Assembly: GCA_964458015.1 (NCBI GenBank)
Contig: CAYWGR010000046.1
Span: 1-32,701 of the forward strand
Source of the DNA: CAYWGR01 sp964458015
GTDB lineage: Bacteria > Planctomycetota > Planctomycetia > Pirellulales > Thermoguttaceae
Reading direction: 5' to 3'
DNA: 32,701 bases
Positions 23,273 to 30,535 of this stretch are shown here, one piece after another. A program made the translations under genes and the position numbers. Each line of letters opens with the position of its first letter. Within the stretch, counting starts at the first letter, position 1. Below the pieces are notes generated by a model, which was not told the DNA's origin, made no database searches, and saw only the letters and a program-made list of their open reading frames with translations.

Positions 23273-23905
23273 TTATTTCGTGGTTGTCTTTTCGCGTAAT
23301 GCGTCCAATGCCGACGTCGTCATCAGCACGCGCTTCGGAGTCAATACGTTCAGTGCGTTCAAATCCGAAACCGGCATCACCGCGACGCCTTCCAGATTGC
23401 GAATGCTCTTATACACGTTGAGGTCATAACCCGGCACTGCCACCAACAACGTGGATCCGGCAAGATTCAAGGCCTTCAACACAGCGGCCATTTCACGGGT
23501 CTTCGGCTGGCTGAAACTCAATTCGTCGATCAACGTGATCTCATTGTCGGCAATGCGCGACGCTACCGCCATCCGCGTGGCCAATCGCAACGCCTTTTTC
23601 GGCAAACGATACGACCAATCGCGCGGCTGCCGGGCATGAATGTGTCCGCCGCCGCGACGTACGCCGCTCCGACGCGAGCCCGCGCGGGCGTTGCCCGTCC
23701 CTTTTTGCCGATACATCTTCTTCGACGAACCCGAAACTTCCGAGCGAGTCTTCGTCTTGACCGATCCCTGACGCAGATTGGTCTGATACATGACCACGGC
23801 GTCGTGCAGCAATTGCTTGCTGATGCGCGGCGCCAACTGAGCCGGATCAATCTCGTACTTGCCTACTTCGGCGCCCGATCGATCGTAGATAGGTAACGTG
23901 GCCAT
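23273..23905 (-). CDS. rplD: Ribosomal protein uL4
   Basis: The 210-residue protein reaches the exit tunnel. Recognised by LLHDAVVMYQTNLRQGSVKTKTRSEVSGSSKKMYRQKGTGNARAGSRRSGVRRGGGHIHARQPRDWSYRLPKKALRLA (33-110) and the C-terminal VLTPKRVLMTTSALDAL. In gamma-proteobacteria L4 represses the S10 operon through its leader; that mechanism is not assured here, though a long leader exists. Confidence 0.97.
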   Translation of the reverse strand: MATLPIYDRSGAEVGKYEIDPAQLAPRISKQLLHDAVVMYQTNLRQGSVKTKTRSEVSGSSKKMYRQKGTGNARAGSRRSGVRRGGGHIHARQPRDWSYRLPKKALRLATRMAVASRIADNEITLIDELSFSQPKTREMAAVLKALNLAGSTLLVAVPGYDLNVYKSIRNLEGVAVMPVSDLNALNVLTPKRVLMTTSALDALREKTTTK

Positions 23906-23945
23906 TGTTCTTATCTCATCGCCGCGATTTTGCCGCGGCTAAACC

Positions 23946-24632
23946 TTACAATTTGTTCGTTTTCTGAATCATCAAATAGCCGCCGTTCGGGCCAGGCACC
24001 GCACCGCGGATCAAAAGAAGGTTGTTGTCTACATCGACCTGAACAACCTTGAGATTACGGGCCGTGCAACGCTCCGAACCGTAGTGACCGGCCATGCGCC
24101 GGCCTTTGAAGACGTGATGGGGATCGGTGTTGCAACCGATAGAACCGGCGTGACGATGCACCTTCTTTACGCCGTGGGTCGCACGCTGACCGGCAAAGCC
24201 GTGACGCTTCATAACGCCGGCAGTGCCGCGGCCCTTGGAAATACCGATCACATCAACGGCGCGAACTTGCGAGAAAACATCGACCTTCACTTCTTGACCG
24301 ACCTGAACGCCTTCAGCATCTCCCCGAAATTCACGGACATAACGCTGCGGCTCGCAATCAGCCTTTGAAATCGCTTCAACGCCCGCGGCGGAGCGACTCT
24401 TCTGACGTTTGCTATCTAACTTTGCGACTTGACCGCGTGCAGCGCGGCTAGCTAGGCGACGAGGCTTATCCAGATATCCCAACTGAACGGCCTGATAGCC
24501 GTCCTTCTGCTCCGTCCTCACTTGCAGGACGTGGCATGGACCCGCTTGGATCACGGTCACTGGAATGACCTGTCCCGTCTGATCGAAAATTTGCGTCATC
24601 CCGACCTTGCGGCCGAGCAGTCCTACTACCAT
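23946..24632 (-). CDS. rplC: Ribosomal protein uL3
   Basis: The 228-residue protein whose long loop nears the peptidyl-transferase centre opens VGLLGRKVGMTQIFDQTGQVIPVTVIQAGP and has KRHGFAGQRATHGVKKVHRHAGSIG followed by DPHHVFKGRRMAGHYGSERCT. The position of the E. coli glutamine methylated by PrmB (GSIGQN) is a cysteine here (GSIGCN), so that modification is not possible at this site. A 161-bp spacer lies between rpsJ and rplC. Confidence 0.97.
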   Translation of the reverse strand: MVVGLLGRKVGMTQIFDQTGQVIPVTVIQAGPCHVLQVRTEQKDGYQAVQLGYLDKPRRLASRAARGQVAKLDSKRQKSRSAAGVEAISKADCEPQRYVREFRGDAEGVQVGQEVKVDVFSQVRAVDVIGISKGRGTAGVMKRHGFAGQRATHGVKKVHRHAGSIGCNTDPHHVFKGRRMAGHYGSERCTARNLKVVQVDVDNNLLLIRGAVPGPNGGYLMIQKTNKL

Positions 24633-24712
24633 CGCTCGTTGCCTTTATACTACGTCGCCGACAGGAACACCGACCCTCGGCCGGATTTACCCGTCTAGCT
24701 TCCAGTTCATAT

Positions 24713-24769
24713 CAGGGTTCAGTGCTCAGGATTCAGGGCTTCAAGATCGGGGCAAAACAATGAACCCCG
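24713..24769. repeat. GGGTTCA/TGAACCC words between rplC and rpsJ
   Basis: GGGTTCA (24715-24721) and TGAACCC (24761-24767) are inverted copies. Between them lie further related words (CAGTGCTCAGGATTCAGGG). This is shorter and looser than the other spacer repeats of the cluster. Confidence 0.55.
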
Positions 24770-24793
24770 AACCTACCACCCTTGTCTATTATT

Positions 24794-25123
24794 CTAGTGT
24801 CTGCTAGTTGCCTTAATCTTGATATCCACGCCGGCCGGCAAGCTCAGCTTGTTTAAAGCTTCGATTGTCTTGGCCGTCGCCTGCATGATGTCGATCAGCC
24901 GCTTATGCGTGCGGATCTCGAACTGCTGGCGGGCTTTTTTATCAATATGAGGGCTAGACTGGACCGTATACCGCTCGATACGTGTCGGCAGGGGAATTGG
25001 CCCATGCACAACCGAACCGGTCCTCTTCGCCGTATCCACTATATCCGCCGCACTTTGATCCAGAATCGCGTGGTCGTACGCTTCCATCCGAATCCGTATA
25101 ATTTCACTTGTATGACCAGCCAC
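24794..25123 (-). CDS. rpsJ: Ribosomal protein uS10, GTG start
   Basis: The 109-residue protein of the 30S head, also the NusG/NusB antitermination partner, is recognised by IIRIRMEAYDHAILDQSAADIVDTAKRTGSVVHGPIPLPTRIERYTVQSSPHIDKKARQQFEIRTHKRLIDI. The start is placed at GTG 25123 because GGAGG lies 6 bp upstream and the resulting N-terminus (MAGHTSEIIRIR) fits the family. An ATG at 25165 would add 14 residues with no support, and the internal ATG would remove the first strand. It is the first gene of the cluster. Confidence 0.95.
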   Translation of the reverse strand: MAGHTSEIIRIRMEAYDHAILDQSAADIVDTAKRTGSVVHGPIPLPTRIERYTVQSSPHIDKKARQQFEIRTHKRLIDIMQATAKTIEALNKLSLPAGVDIKIKATSRH

Positions 25124-25299
25124 GGAAGCCCTCCGGGTAAACTCGCCCGCCAACTTGCCAAACAACAGTCCTTATTGACGTCCAGCAAAGCCATGCAACT
25201 ACACGTTGCGTCTGCCGCCTTCCATCCGGCTGCCCCTCAGGCCAGCCCCGTTGCATTTCTTTCCTGCGACTCAATCTAGTCCGCCGAACAGGCGGGAAA
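25124..25299 (-). promoter_or_regulatory. S10 cluster leader with hairpins
   Basis: About 175 nt separate the expected RNA start from rpsJ. The leader holds a hairpin near its 5' end (CCGCC-GAACA-GGCGG at 25281-25295, plus-strand reading) and a second (GCAAC-TACAC-GTTGC at 25195-25209). It has no convincing ORF. A leader of this size allows feedback control, but no known ribosomal-protein binding motif was recognised. Confidence 0.4.
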
Positions 25300-25305
25300 C
25301 CTCAG

Positions 25306-25334
25306 ATCCTATCATTGTCGTCCAGAGGCGTCAA
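25306..25334 (-). promoter_or_regulatory. Main promoter of the ribosomal-protein cluster
   Basis: On the minus strand TTGACG (25334-25329), 17 bp and TAGGAT (25311-25306) form a strong sigma-70-type promoter. It would start RNA at about 25299. It is divergent from the oxidoreductase gene at 25752. Confidence 0.7.
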
Positions 25335-25431
25335 TGGGCTATTGGAGAAAATTGCTAGGAAATTTTTTCTTCGTTTTCCTCAACACCCTACCGCCGAAAC
25401 AGACCGCAAACCTTGGCCACTTTGCCTCAAT

Positions 25432-25653
25432 TCCCCGCTTGCGCGGGGATGCCTAGACGACCGGCTTGATTGGCCAAGCCTCTATAGTAATTCAACGCAT
25501 CCTGCGCCGATACCCCCGCCGTGGCTTTTTTGCGGCTTTTTGCCATCCTTTACATTCCGCTCTCGAATTATCGGCCTTTCGCGATCGATTCACCACATTG
25601 ATTGACTTCTCCAGATCCCAAAGCCATAATGCCGTTGTTCCCCCTAGGGGAAA
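25432..25653. other. Non-coding space with two GC-rich palindromes
   Basis: The stretch between the S10 promoter and the oxidoreductase start has a perfect hairpin TCCCCGC-TTGC-GCGGGGA (25432-25449) and a palindrome TTCCCC-CTA-GGGGAA (near 25638-25652). No reliable promoter or gene is seen on the plus strand here. The open reading before 25752 has no homology-like content. Confidence 0.4.
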
Positions 25654-25751
25654 ATTACCCCCTCCGGCCTTGGCTCACCACTTCCCACCCATTTTCGAGT
25701 CGTTTCATGATCGGACCAGATCGAGTCCTTTCTTTCCAGGAGACCTCCACG

Positions 25752-27041
25752 ATGCACAGCAGTCTTACAAGGCGTCAGTTATTGAAAGTTGGAATTGCCG
25801 GAACTGCCAGTGCCTTCACGGCCCCTTATCTTATTCCCCGCCATGTCTTGGCCGCCGATGGCAAGCCAGGTGCGAACGAACGCATCACCGTCGGCGCCAT
25901 CGGCGTCGGAGGCCGCGCCTCTTTGCTACTCAACCAACTTCCGGAAGATGGGCAAATCGTCGCTCTCTGCGACTGCAATCTTCCCCGGGCCGAAGGATTC
26001 AAAGCCAGCAAAAAAGCCGACTGGCCCGTCTACCAAAACTATCACAAACTCCTCGAACGCAAAGATATCGACGCGGTCATCATCGCCACGCAGGAATGGC
26101 AGCGCGTGTTGCCTTGCATGCACGCCCTCCAGGCCGGAAAAGACATCTACGCCGAAAAACCGCTGACGCTCTATATCCGCGAAGGCCGCATCCTCGTCGA
26201 TGCCGTCCGAAAAACCAATCGCGTCTTCCAGGTTGGTTCACAGCAACGCTCGATGGCCATGAACCGTATCGCCTGCGAAGCAGTGCGTACCGGAGCCTTG
26301 GGAAAAATTCTCGAAGTCCAAGCCCCCTGCTATCCCGGCAGCGGTCCCTCGACAACCGACGTGGGGGCCGCCGAACCCGTGCCCGCCGGCTTCGATTGGG
26401 ATATGTGGCTGAATCAAGCGGCGTGGCGACCGTTCAACAACCGCTGGGGCGGCGGCGGTCGCGATTTCAACGGCGGCGAAATGACCAACTGGGGTGCCCA
26501 CGGCATCGACCAACTGCAATGGGGAATCGGCATGGACGGCCGCGGGCCCGTCGAAATTTGGGCAACCTCGCCCGGCCCCGATGGCAAAGTCGAAATGCTG
26601 TATCCCAACGGACTCCCGGTCCATTTCATGCTCGAAAAAGGACGCGCCTGGGGCGGCTGCATCTTCGTCTGCGAAAAAGGCAAACTCGAAGTCAACCGGA
26701 ACAAATTCGCGTCGAACCCCAAGGAAATCGCCGTCGAACTGCTGAAAAAAGTCGATGAAGCCCAAGAAGAAAAGAAGTGGAGCGACCAGACCGCCCTGTG
26801 GCAAGCTCGCTGGCACCTGCAAAACTGGCTCGACTGCATCCGCAGCCGCCAAATGCCCATCGCCGATGTCGAAATCGGCCACCGCTCGATCAGCGTTTGC
26901 CACCTGGCCAACATCGCCCGCTGGGTCGGCGGCCGTCGATTAAAGTGGGATCCCGTCAAAGAACAATTCATCGGCGACGATGAAGCCAATCGCTGGATCG
27001 ACCGTCCGCGTCGCAAAGGCTACGAACTGCCAAGTGTGTGA
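25752..27041 (+). CDS. Gfo/Idh/MocA-family oxidoreductase, Tat-exported (1)
   Basis: The 429-residue protein starts at ATG 25752 after AGGAGA, with a twin-arginine signal (SLTRRQLLKVGIAGTASAFTAPYLIP, 4-29). The NAD(P)-binding fold follows (ITVGAIGVGGRA, 45-56), then the EKP motif (DIYAEKPLT, 131-139) that ends it, and the substrate domain (GSQQRSM, 162-168; NWGAHGIDQLQWG). Such enzymes oxidise or reduce sugars or their derivatives with a tightly held nucleotide, here in the periplasm. The usual PDHWH-like text before EKP reads TQEWQ (113-117), an unusual variant. Substrate unknown; a role in keto-sugar metabolism is inference. Confidence 0.9.
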   Translation: MHSSLTRRQLLKVGIAGTASAFTAPYLIPRHVLAADGKPGANERITVGAIGVGGRASLLLNQLPEDGQIVALCDCNLPRAEGFKASKKADWPVYQNYHKLLERKDIDAVIIATQEWQRVLPCMHALQAGKDIYAEKPLTLYIREGRILVDAVRKTNRVFQVGSQQRSMAMNRIACEAVRTGALGKILEVQAPCYPGSGPSTTDVGAAEPVPAGFDWDMWLNQAAWRPFNNRWGGGGRDFNGGEMTNWGAHGIDQLQWGIGMDGRGPVEIWATSPGPDGKVEMLYPNGLPVHFMLEKGRAWGGCIFVCEKGKLEVNRNKFASNPKEIAVELLKKVDEAQEEKKWSDQTALWQARWHLQNWLDCIRSRQMPIADVEIGHRSISVCHLANIARWVGGRRLKWDPVKEQFIGDDEANRWIDRPRRKGYELPSV

Positions 27042-27063
27042 AAAAGCCGGCCTTGGCCTTTTT
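27041..27063 (+). terminator. Terminator after oxidoreductase 1
   Basis: AAAAAG-CC-GGCCTT-GG-C-CTTTTT forms an A-rich to T-rich hairpin starting at the stop codon, with the 3' arm acting as the T-tract. One bulged C makes it imperfect. Confidence 0.5.
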
Positions 27064-27152
27064 GATTGCCGATCCCGATTTACGCCAGATTTCCCCTAGA
27101 TACTACTGTAGTGATTCATAATTGTGGTATCGTGTAGAAAACCGATTTTTTT

Positions 27153-27220
27153 GAGTGCCACTGGCTTTGCCAGTGCAGGACGCCGCATGGAATCCCGCAC
27201 TGGCAGAGCCAATGGCGCTC
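27153..27220. repeat. Double palindrome GCCACTGGC...GCCAGTGC
   Basis: Two 24-bp arms (27153-27176 and 27197-27220) are inverted copies with three mismatches, all of the transition type that still pairs in RNA. Each arm contains a palindrome of its own (CACTGGC-TTT-GCCAGTG in the left arm). It lies between the two oxidoreductase genes. It is probably a dispersed planctomycete repeat and could also slow transcription between the two genes. Confidence 0.75.
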
Positions 27221-27304
27221 ACTGAAAATCCCAAAAAGCTTGAATCACTACACTACATTTACCCCCGTTTTTCACCTCTCGCCTTTCGAGATGAAGGATT
27301 TAAC

Positions 27305-28642
27305 ATGTCTGAAAAGATCAAAAATATCTCGCGACGCAATATGTTACAACAATCGACGGCCATGGGAGCCGCCATGGCGCTGCCTTGGTTCGTGCCGGCT
27401 TCGGCGCTCGGAGCCGAGGCAGGCCAAGCAGCGCCCTCGGAACGAATTACCCTCGGCGTGATCGGCATCGGGCCACGCGCCACGTATGATCTCGATGGCT
27501 TTCTCAAACAGCCCGACTGCCAGTGCGTGGCGATCTGCGACGTACAGGCCAAACGTCGCGAGGCCGGCAAACAACTCGTCGACAAGCATTACGGCAATAA
27601 CGATAGCAAAATCTATCGCGATTTCCGCGAAGTCTTGGCACGCTCCGACATCGACGCCGTGCTGATCGGCACAGGCGACCGTTGGCACGCGCCCGCCTCC
27701 ATTCTGGCCGCCAAAGCCGGAAAAGATATCTACAGCGAAAAGCCTTGCGGCCTCGCGATCGGCGAATGCCAAGCGCTCGACGACACCATCCAGAAAACCG
27801 GCCGCGTCTTTCAAACCGGCACGCAACGGCGGAGCGTCGTGAACTATCAAGCGGCCGTTCAACTTGCCCATAGCGGCAAGCTAGGCAAACTAAAAACACT
27901 CTACGCCTCCGTCTACAATCCGGTCATCAAGTCCGAGTGGCTTCCCGGCGAGCCGACCCCGGCGCGCGATGTCGTCGATTGGGATCTATGGCTCGGGCCG
28001 GCCCCTTGGCGTCCCTTTAATCATACGTACATCGAAAATCGCGGATGGCAGGGCTATTGGGATTTCACCGCCGGCGCCAACCTGCTCGACTGGGGCGCCC
28101 ACACCGTCGATATCTGCCAATGGGCCAACCAGGCCGACGACTCCGGACCAGTCGAGTTCGAAATGACCGACAAAAATCTCGTCTGCCGCTATGCCAACGG
28201 TGTTTCGTTGATTCTCGATTTTCTTGTGGACCCCTGGGCGCGCCAGCGTCCAGGTTGGGTTCCCGGTGTCGGAACTTGCCCCGTCCGATTCGTGGGCGAA
28301 GCGGGCTGGGTCGAAACCGGCGACAGCGGCCTGCTCGAAACGCAGCCGGCCTCCCTGAAAGAAGAAGTGAAAGCCACGATTTCCAAGCAGCGCGAGCGAG
28401 GGCTTGATGTTTCGGCTCACTCGCGCAACTTCCTCGATTGCGTCAAGTCGCGTGCGAAGCCCATTGCCAATTCGCGCGTCATGCGACGCTCCCACACCGC
28501 CTGCCTCGCTGCCGCCGCCGCCTGGATACTCCGCCGCAAGCTGCAATTCGATCCCGTCAAGGAGCTCTTCATCAACGATGACGAAGCCAACAGCCTCCAC
28601 CATCGCGCAATGCGCGCCCCTTGGGCCAGCTTGCTCGGTTGA
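27305..28642 (+). CDS. Gfo/Idh/MocA-family oxidoreductase, Tat-exported (2)
   Basis: The 445-residue protein starts at ATG 27305, with AAGGA 7 bp upstream. Its signal is ISRRNMLQQSTAMGAAMALPWFVPASALGA (8-37), a Tat type. The nucleotide fold begins ITLGVIGIGPRA (48-59) and ends with DRWH (125-128) and DIYSEKP (141-147). The second domain has TGTQRRS, DWDLWLGPAPWRPFN and NLLDWGAHTVDICQWAN. It is clearly related to, but not a close copy of, oxidoreductase 1. The Rossmann motif is GIGPRA, with Pro in place of the common Gly/Arg. Substrate unknown. Confidence 0.9.
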   Translation: MSEKIKNISRRNMLQQSTAMGAAMALPWFVPASALGAEAGQAAPSERITLGVIGIGPRATYDLDGFLKQPDCQCVAICDVQAKRREAGKQLVDKHYGNNDSKIYRDFREVLARSDIDAVLIGTGDRWHAPASILAAKAGKDIYSEKPCGLAIGECQALDDTIQKTGRVFQTGTQRRSVVNYQAAVQLAHSGKLGKLKTLYASVYNPVIKSEWLPGEPTPARDVVDWDLWLGPAPWRPFNHTYIENRGWQGYWDFTAGANLLDWGAHTVDICQWANQADDSGPVEFEMTDKNLVCRYANGVSLILDFLVDPWARQRPGWVPGVGTCPVRFVGEAGWVETGDSGLLETQPASLKEEVKATISKQRERGLDVSAHSRNFLDCVKSRAKPIANSRVMRRSHTACLAAAAAWILRRKLQFDPVKELFINDDEANSLHHRAMRAPWASLLG

Positions 28643-28756
28643 GGTAATTAGCAAAAGAGATTGAATTATCCCCAGAATTTCCCAGTGAGTCCTGGCATCC
28701 ATGCCTAGTCGTTACTCACATTTTTGGGAGTAATAGGGCGGAAATGCCAGTTTTTT

Positions 28757-28888
28757 CGACCCGTAGGGTCGTCTGACATTAGCCCAGCGATTTATCGCTG
28801 GGTAGGCGTGGATACCTATATCCGTTTCGTCCCGTAGGGACGATCGAAAATGATCCGCAAATCATCTTTTCGATCGTCTCTACGGGAC
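28757..28888. repeat. REP-like palindrome cluster
   Basis: Three hairpins stand in a row. The first is CGACCC-GTA-GGGTCG (28757-28771). The second is CCCAGCGAT-TT-ATCGCTGGG (28783-28802), perfect over 9 bp. The third is a 22-bp pair of arms at 28829-28850 and 28867-28888, with one mismatch and built around GTCCCGTAGGGACGATCG text. The pattern is like repetitive extragenic palindromes linked to single-stranded-DNA (Y1) transposases. A broken transposase of that class lies about 570 bp away. The remainder of 28643-28981 shows nothing else. Confidence 0.7.
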
Positions 28889-28981
28889 TTAAATCACTAC
28901 AAATTCCCCCCCGGCGCTATTCGAGCTATTCACGGCATTGCCTAAACCTACCACAACAGCCCTTGCCTGTCATTATTTGGA

Positions 28982-29212
28982 CTAATCCCCTTTTTCTCCA
29001 TTGAGCAGGTCTCTGTAATTCTTTGGATTAGGACTCATCCCGTTCATCTCGGCCAACACGAGCATGATAGCGAACTGGTTCTCAAGCACCTCCCACAGCA
29101 TGTGCCTCTCCGGAACGTTCTTTGATGCATCGTCCAACCCACAGCAAAGCCCAATGTCCATCGTCGCTAGCCGCCGCCCAAGCGTGTCACGAGTTCCTTT
29201 GTCTAGAGCCAT
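28982..29212 (-). CDS. Small hypothetical protein
   Basis: The 76-residue frame starts at ATG 29212 with AAAGGA 8 bp upstream; a TTG two codons earlier is less likely. The product (MALDKGTRDTLGRRLATMDIGLCC..., ending NYRDLLNGEKGD) is soluble, with one probable helix (MLWEVLENQFAIMLVLAEMNGM). The codon pattern and ribosome binding site suggest that it is real. No family is recognised. Confidence 0.5.
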   Translation of the reverse strand: MALDKGTRDTLGRRLATMDIGLCCGLDDASKNVPERHMLWEVLENQFAIMLVLAEMNGMSPNPKNYRDLLNGEKGD

Positions 29213-29424
29213 AGCCAATTCCTTTCATTCAAGTAATGTGGCAACACAAGAGCAAATTAGTGGCCTAACATTCCCCAAAAAACGAGTTGCCAAGCGGGAT
29301 AGTCCCCAACTCACTATAAACCGCCAACACAGCATTCAACGGATCGCCGTCGCTCGCCTTGCTGAGCATCATCGCCTATTCTGCCCGAAACCCATACGCA
29401 TTGCAATTAGGCGGAGGGAGAAAA

Positions 29425-29476
29425 GGGGGGCCAGAAAAAAAGGGACAAGTCCAACTAAATTGTTTTCTCTGGCCTT
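29425..29476. repeat. Imperfect inverted repeat next to the transposase fragment
   Basis: GGGGCCAGAAAA (about 29425-29436) faces TTTTCTCTGGCC (29462-29473). Inside lies the small palindrome GGAC-AA-GTCC. It adjoins the transposase fragment's 3' end and may mark the edge of the former element. Confidence 0.4.
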
Positions 29477-29652
29477 CCACAAGGACGGACGGTGAATTCG
29501 AGACCTAATTTTCGGGAAGTCCTTTCCTGCCAGATTGCAATCCCGATGATTTCATACATCACCCGCTCGAAGCCTGAGTAGTCGGCGTTCCTGGCAAAGA
29601 TCCGTGCGCATGTATTCGCCCGGTTCAGAACGTGATGAATCATTCCCCCCAT
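29455..29652 (-). pseudogene. Truncated REP-associated tyrosine transposase (RAYT, Y1 family)
   Basis: The 65-codon frame begins GGMIHHVLNRANTCARIFARNADYSGFERVMYEI. This is the N-terminal strand and helix typical of Y1/RAYT transposases (YHVLNRAN..RxxIF...DYxxFERVL). The residues after about 36 (IGIAIWQERTSRKLGLEF..) no longer fit, and the HUH motif and catalytic tyrosine are absent. An in-frame stop lies ten codons upstream of the ATG. It is best read as a decayed remnant. It matters because REP-like palindromes lie nearby. Confidence 0.7.
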
Positions 29653-29679
29653 CGCTATGCGATCCCCTTTTCCTTCCCT

Positions 29680-30174
29680 TCACGCCTCCCCATGCCTAAG
29701 CATCATGCGCTCAGGCACACGCTTGAGACGCGTGTACCAAGGCTCTTCCTCGGGATGCATTGGTTCAACCAGAATCGTGCGAACGCCTGCCAAGCGGCCG
29801 GCGATCACGTCGGCGAAAAGTTGGTCGCCCACCATCGCTGTTTGCGAAGGTTCAGATTGAATCTTTTCGATGGCCGCCCGAATGCCCCAGGGCATCGGTT
29901 TCATGGCTTTCGCCACAAACGGCAGATCAAGGCGATCGGCAAAGTTCTGGATACGCGGGCCCATGCCGTTCGACACCAAACACAGCCGTATTCCTTCCGA
30001 ACGCACGAGTTTGATCCACTGCTCGACATCCGGCGGCACATCGGTTTGCCGGTAACGCTTCAGCGTGCAATCCACGTCCAAAAGCAAGGCGTGGAGCCCC
30101 CACAGGCAGAGCCGCTCGGGCGTCAGCTCCCAAACACCGAGCACTCGGTAATGCGGCTTGAAGATAGGAAACAT
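29680..30174 (-). CDS. YqeG-family HAD phosphatase (subclass IIIA)
   Basis: The 164-residue single-domain protein has the HAD motifs in order: LLLDVDCTL (31-38; nucleophile D33, acid/base D35), VSNG (67-70), K92 in AKAMKP, and MVGDQLFADV (114-123; D117 and D122). The N-terminal PHYRVLGVWELTPERL (7-22) is typical of YqeG proteins, which are phosphatases of poorly known substrate. The motif I residue after the second Asp is Cys (DVDCT) in place of the usual Asn. The ATG at 30174 is preferred over a TTG at 30186. Confidence 0.85.
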   Translation of the reverse strand: MFPIFKPHYRVLGVWELTPERLCLWGLHALLLDVDCTLKRYRQTDVPPDVEQWIKLVRSEGIRLCLVSNGMGPRIQNFADRLDLPFVAKAMKPMPWGIRAAIEKIQSEPSQTAMVGDQLFADVIAGRLAGVRTILVEPMHPEEEPWYTRLKRVPERMMLRHGEA

Positions 30175-30399
30175 AGGAGAAAGCAACCCACGGCAGTCCG
30201 GATATTTTATTGTAATGTAAGGAAATCGTTTTTGGCAGCAGCCGAGAGTTCTGCTGGATGCAGCCCCCCCTCATCGTAAGAGTCGGCTATTGCCCCGTAG
30301 ATCTTGGGTGTAACAGACACCAGCCCCCCCCACAGAGAACACACCAACACATTACATTATACTACTTCTAGACAGTCACGGCGTTACGGTTTACCGATC

Positions 30400-30429
30400 T
30401 TGACCCGCCCCCCCATAAAGTCCTATACT
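30400..30429 (+). promoter_or_regulatory. Promoter of the dprE1-dprE2 pair
   Basis: TTGACC (30400-30405), 18 bp and TATACT (30424-30429) form a strong sigma-70-type promoter; RNA would start near 30436, 100 nt before the ATG. The rest of 30175-30399 is non-coding, with C-runs and A/T-rich words but no recognisable element. Confidence 0.6.
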
Positions 30430-30535
30430 CCGCAGCTTGACTAGGCCCACCGCCAACAGATTTCGATGGGCGGTCAAAGCTCTTATCTGCCAAAATATTA
30501 CTTGCTGTTCCGTCAACACGCCAGGAGTGCCGCTT

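Noticed and set aside
25466..26758. 430-codon plus-strand open frame
   Set aside because: It overlaps the first oxidoreductase in another frame and is very rich in Arg, Pro and His, typical of a shifted reading.
29265..29372. 35-codon minus-strand frame with a sensible-looking sequence (..DGDPLNAVLAVYSELG..)
   Set aside because: No ribosome binding site, no recognised family and an in-frame stop just upstream. It could be a remnant of a lost gene, but the support is too thin to annotate.
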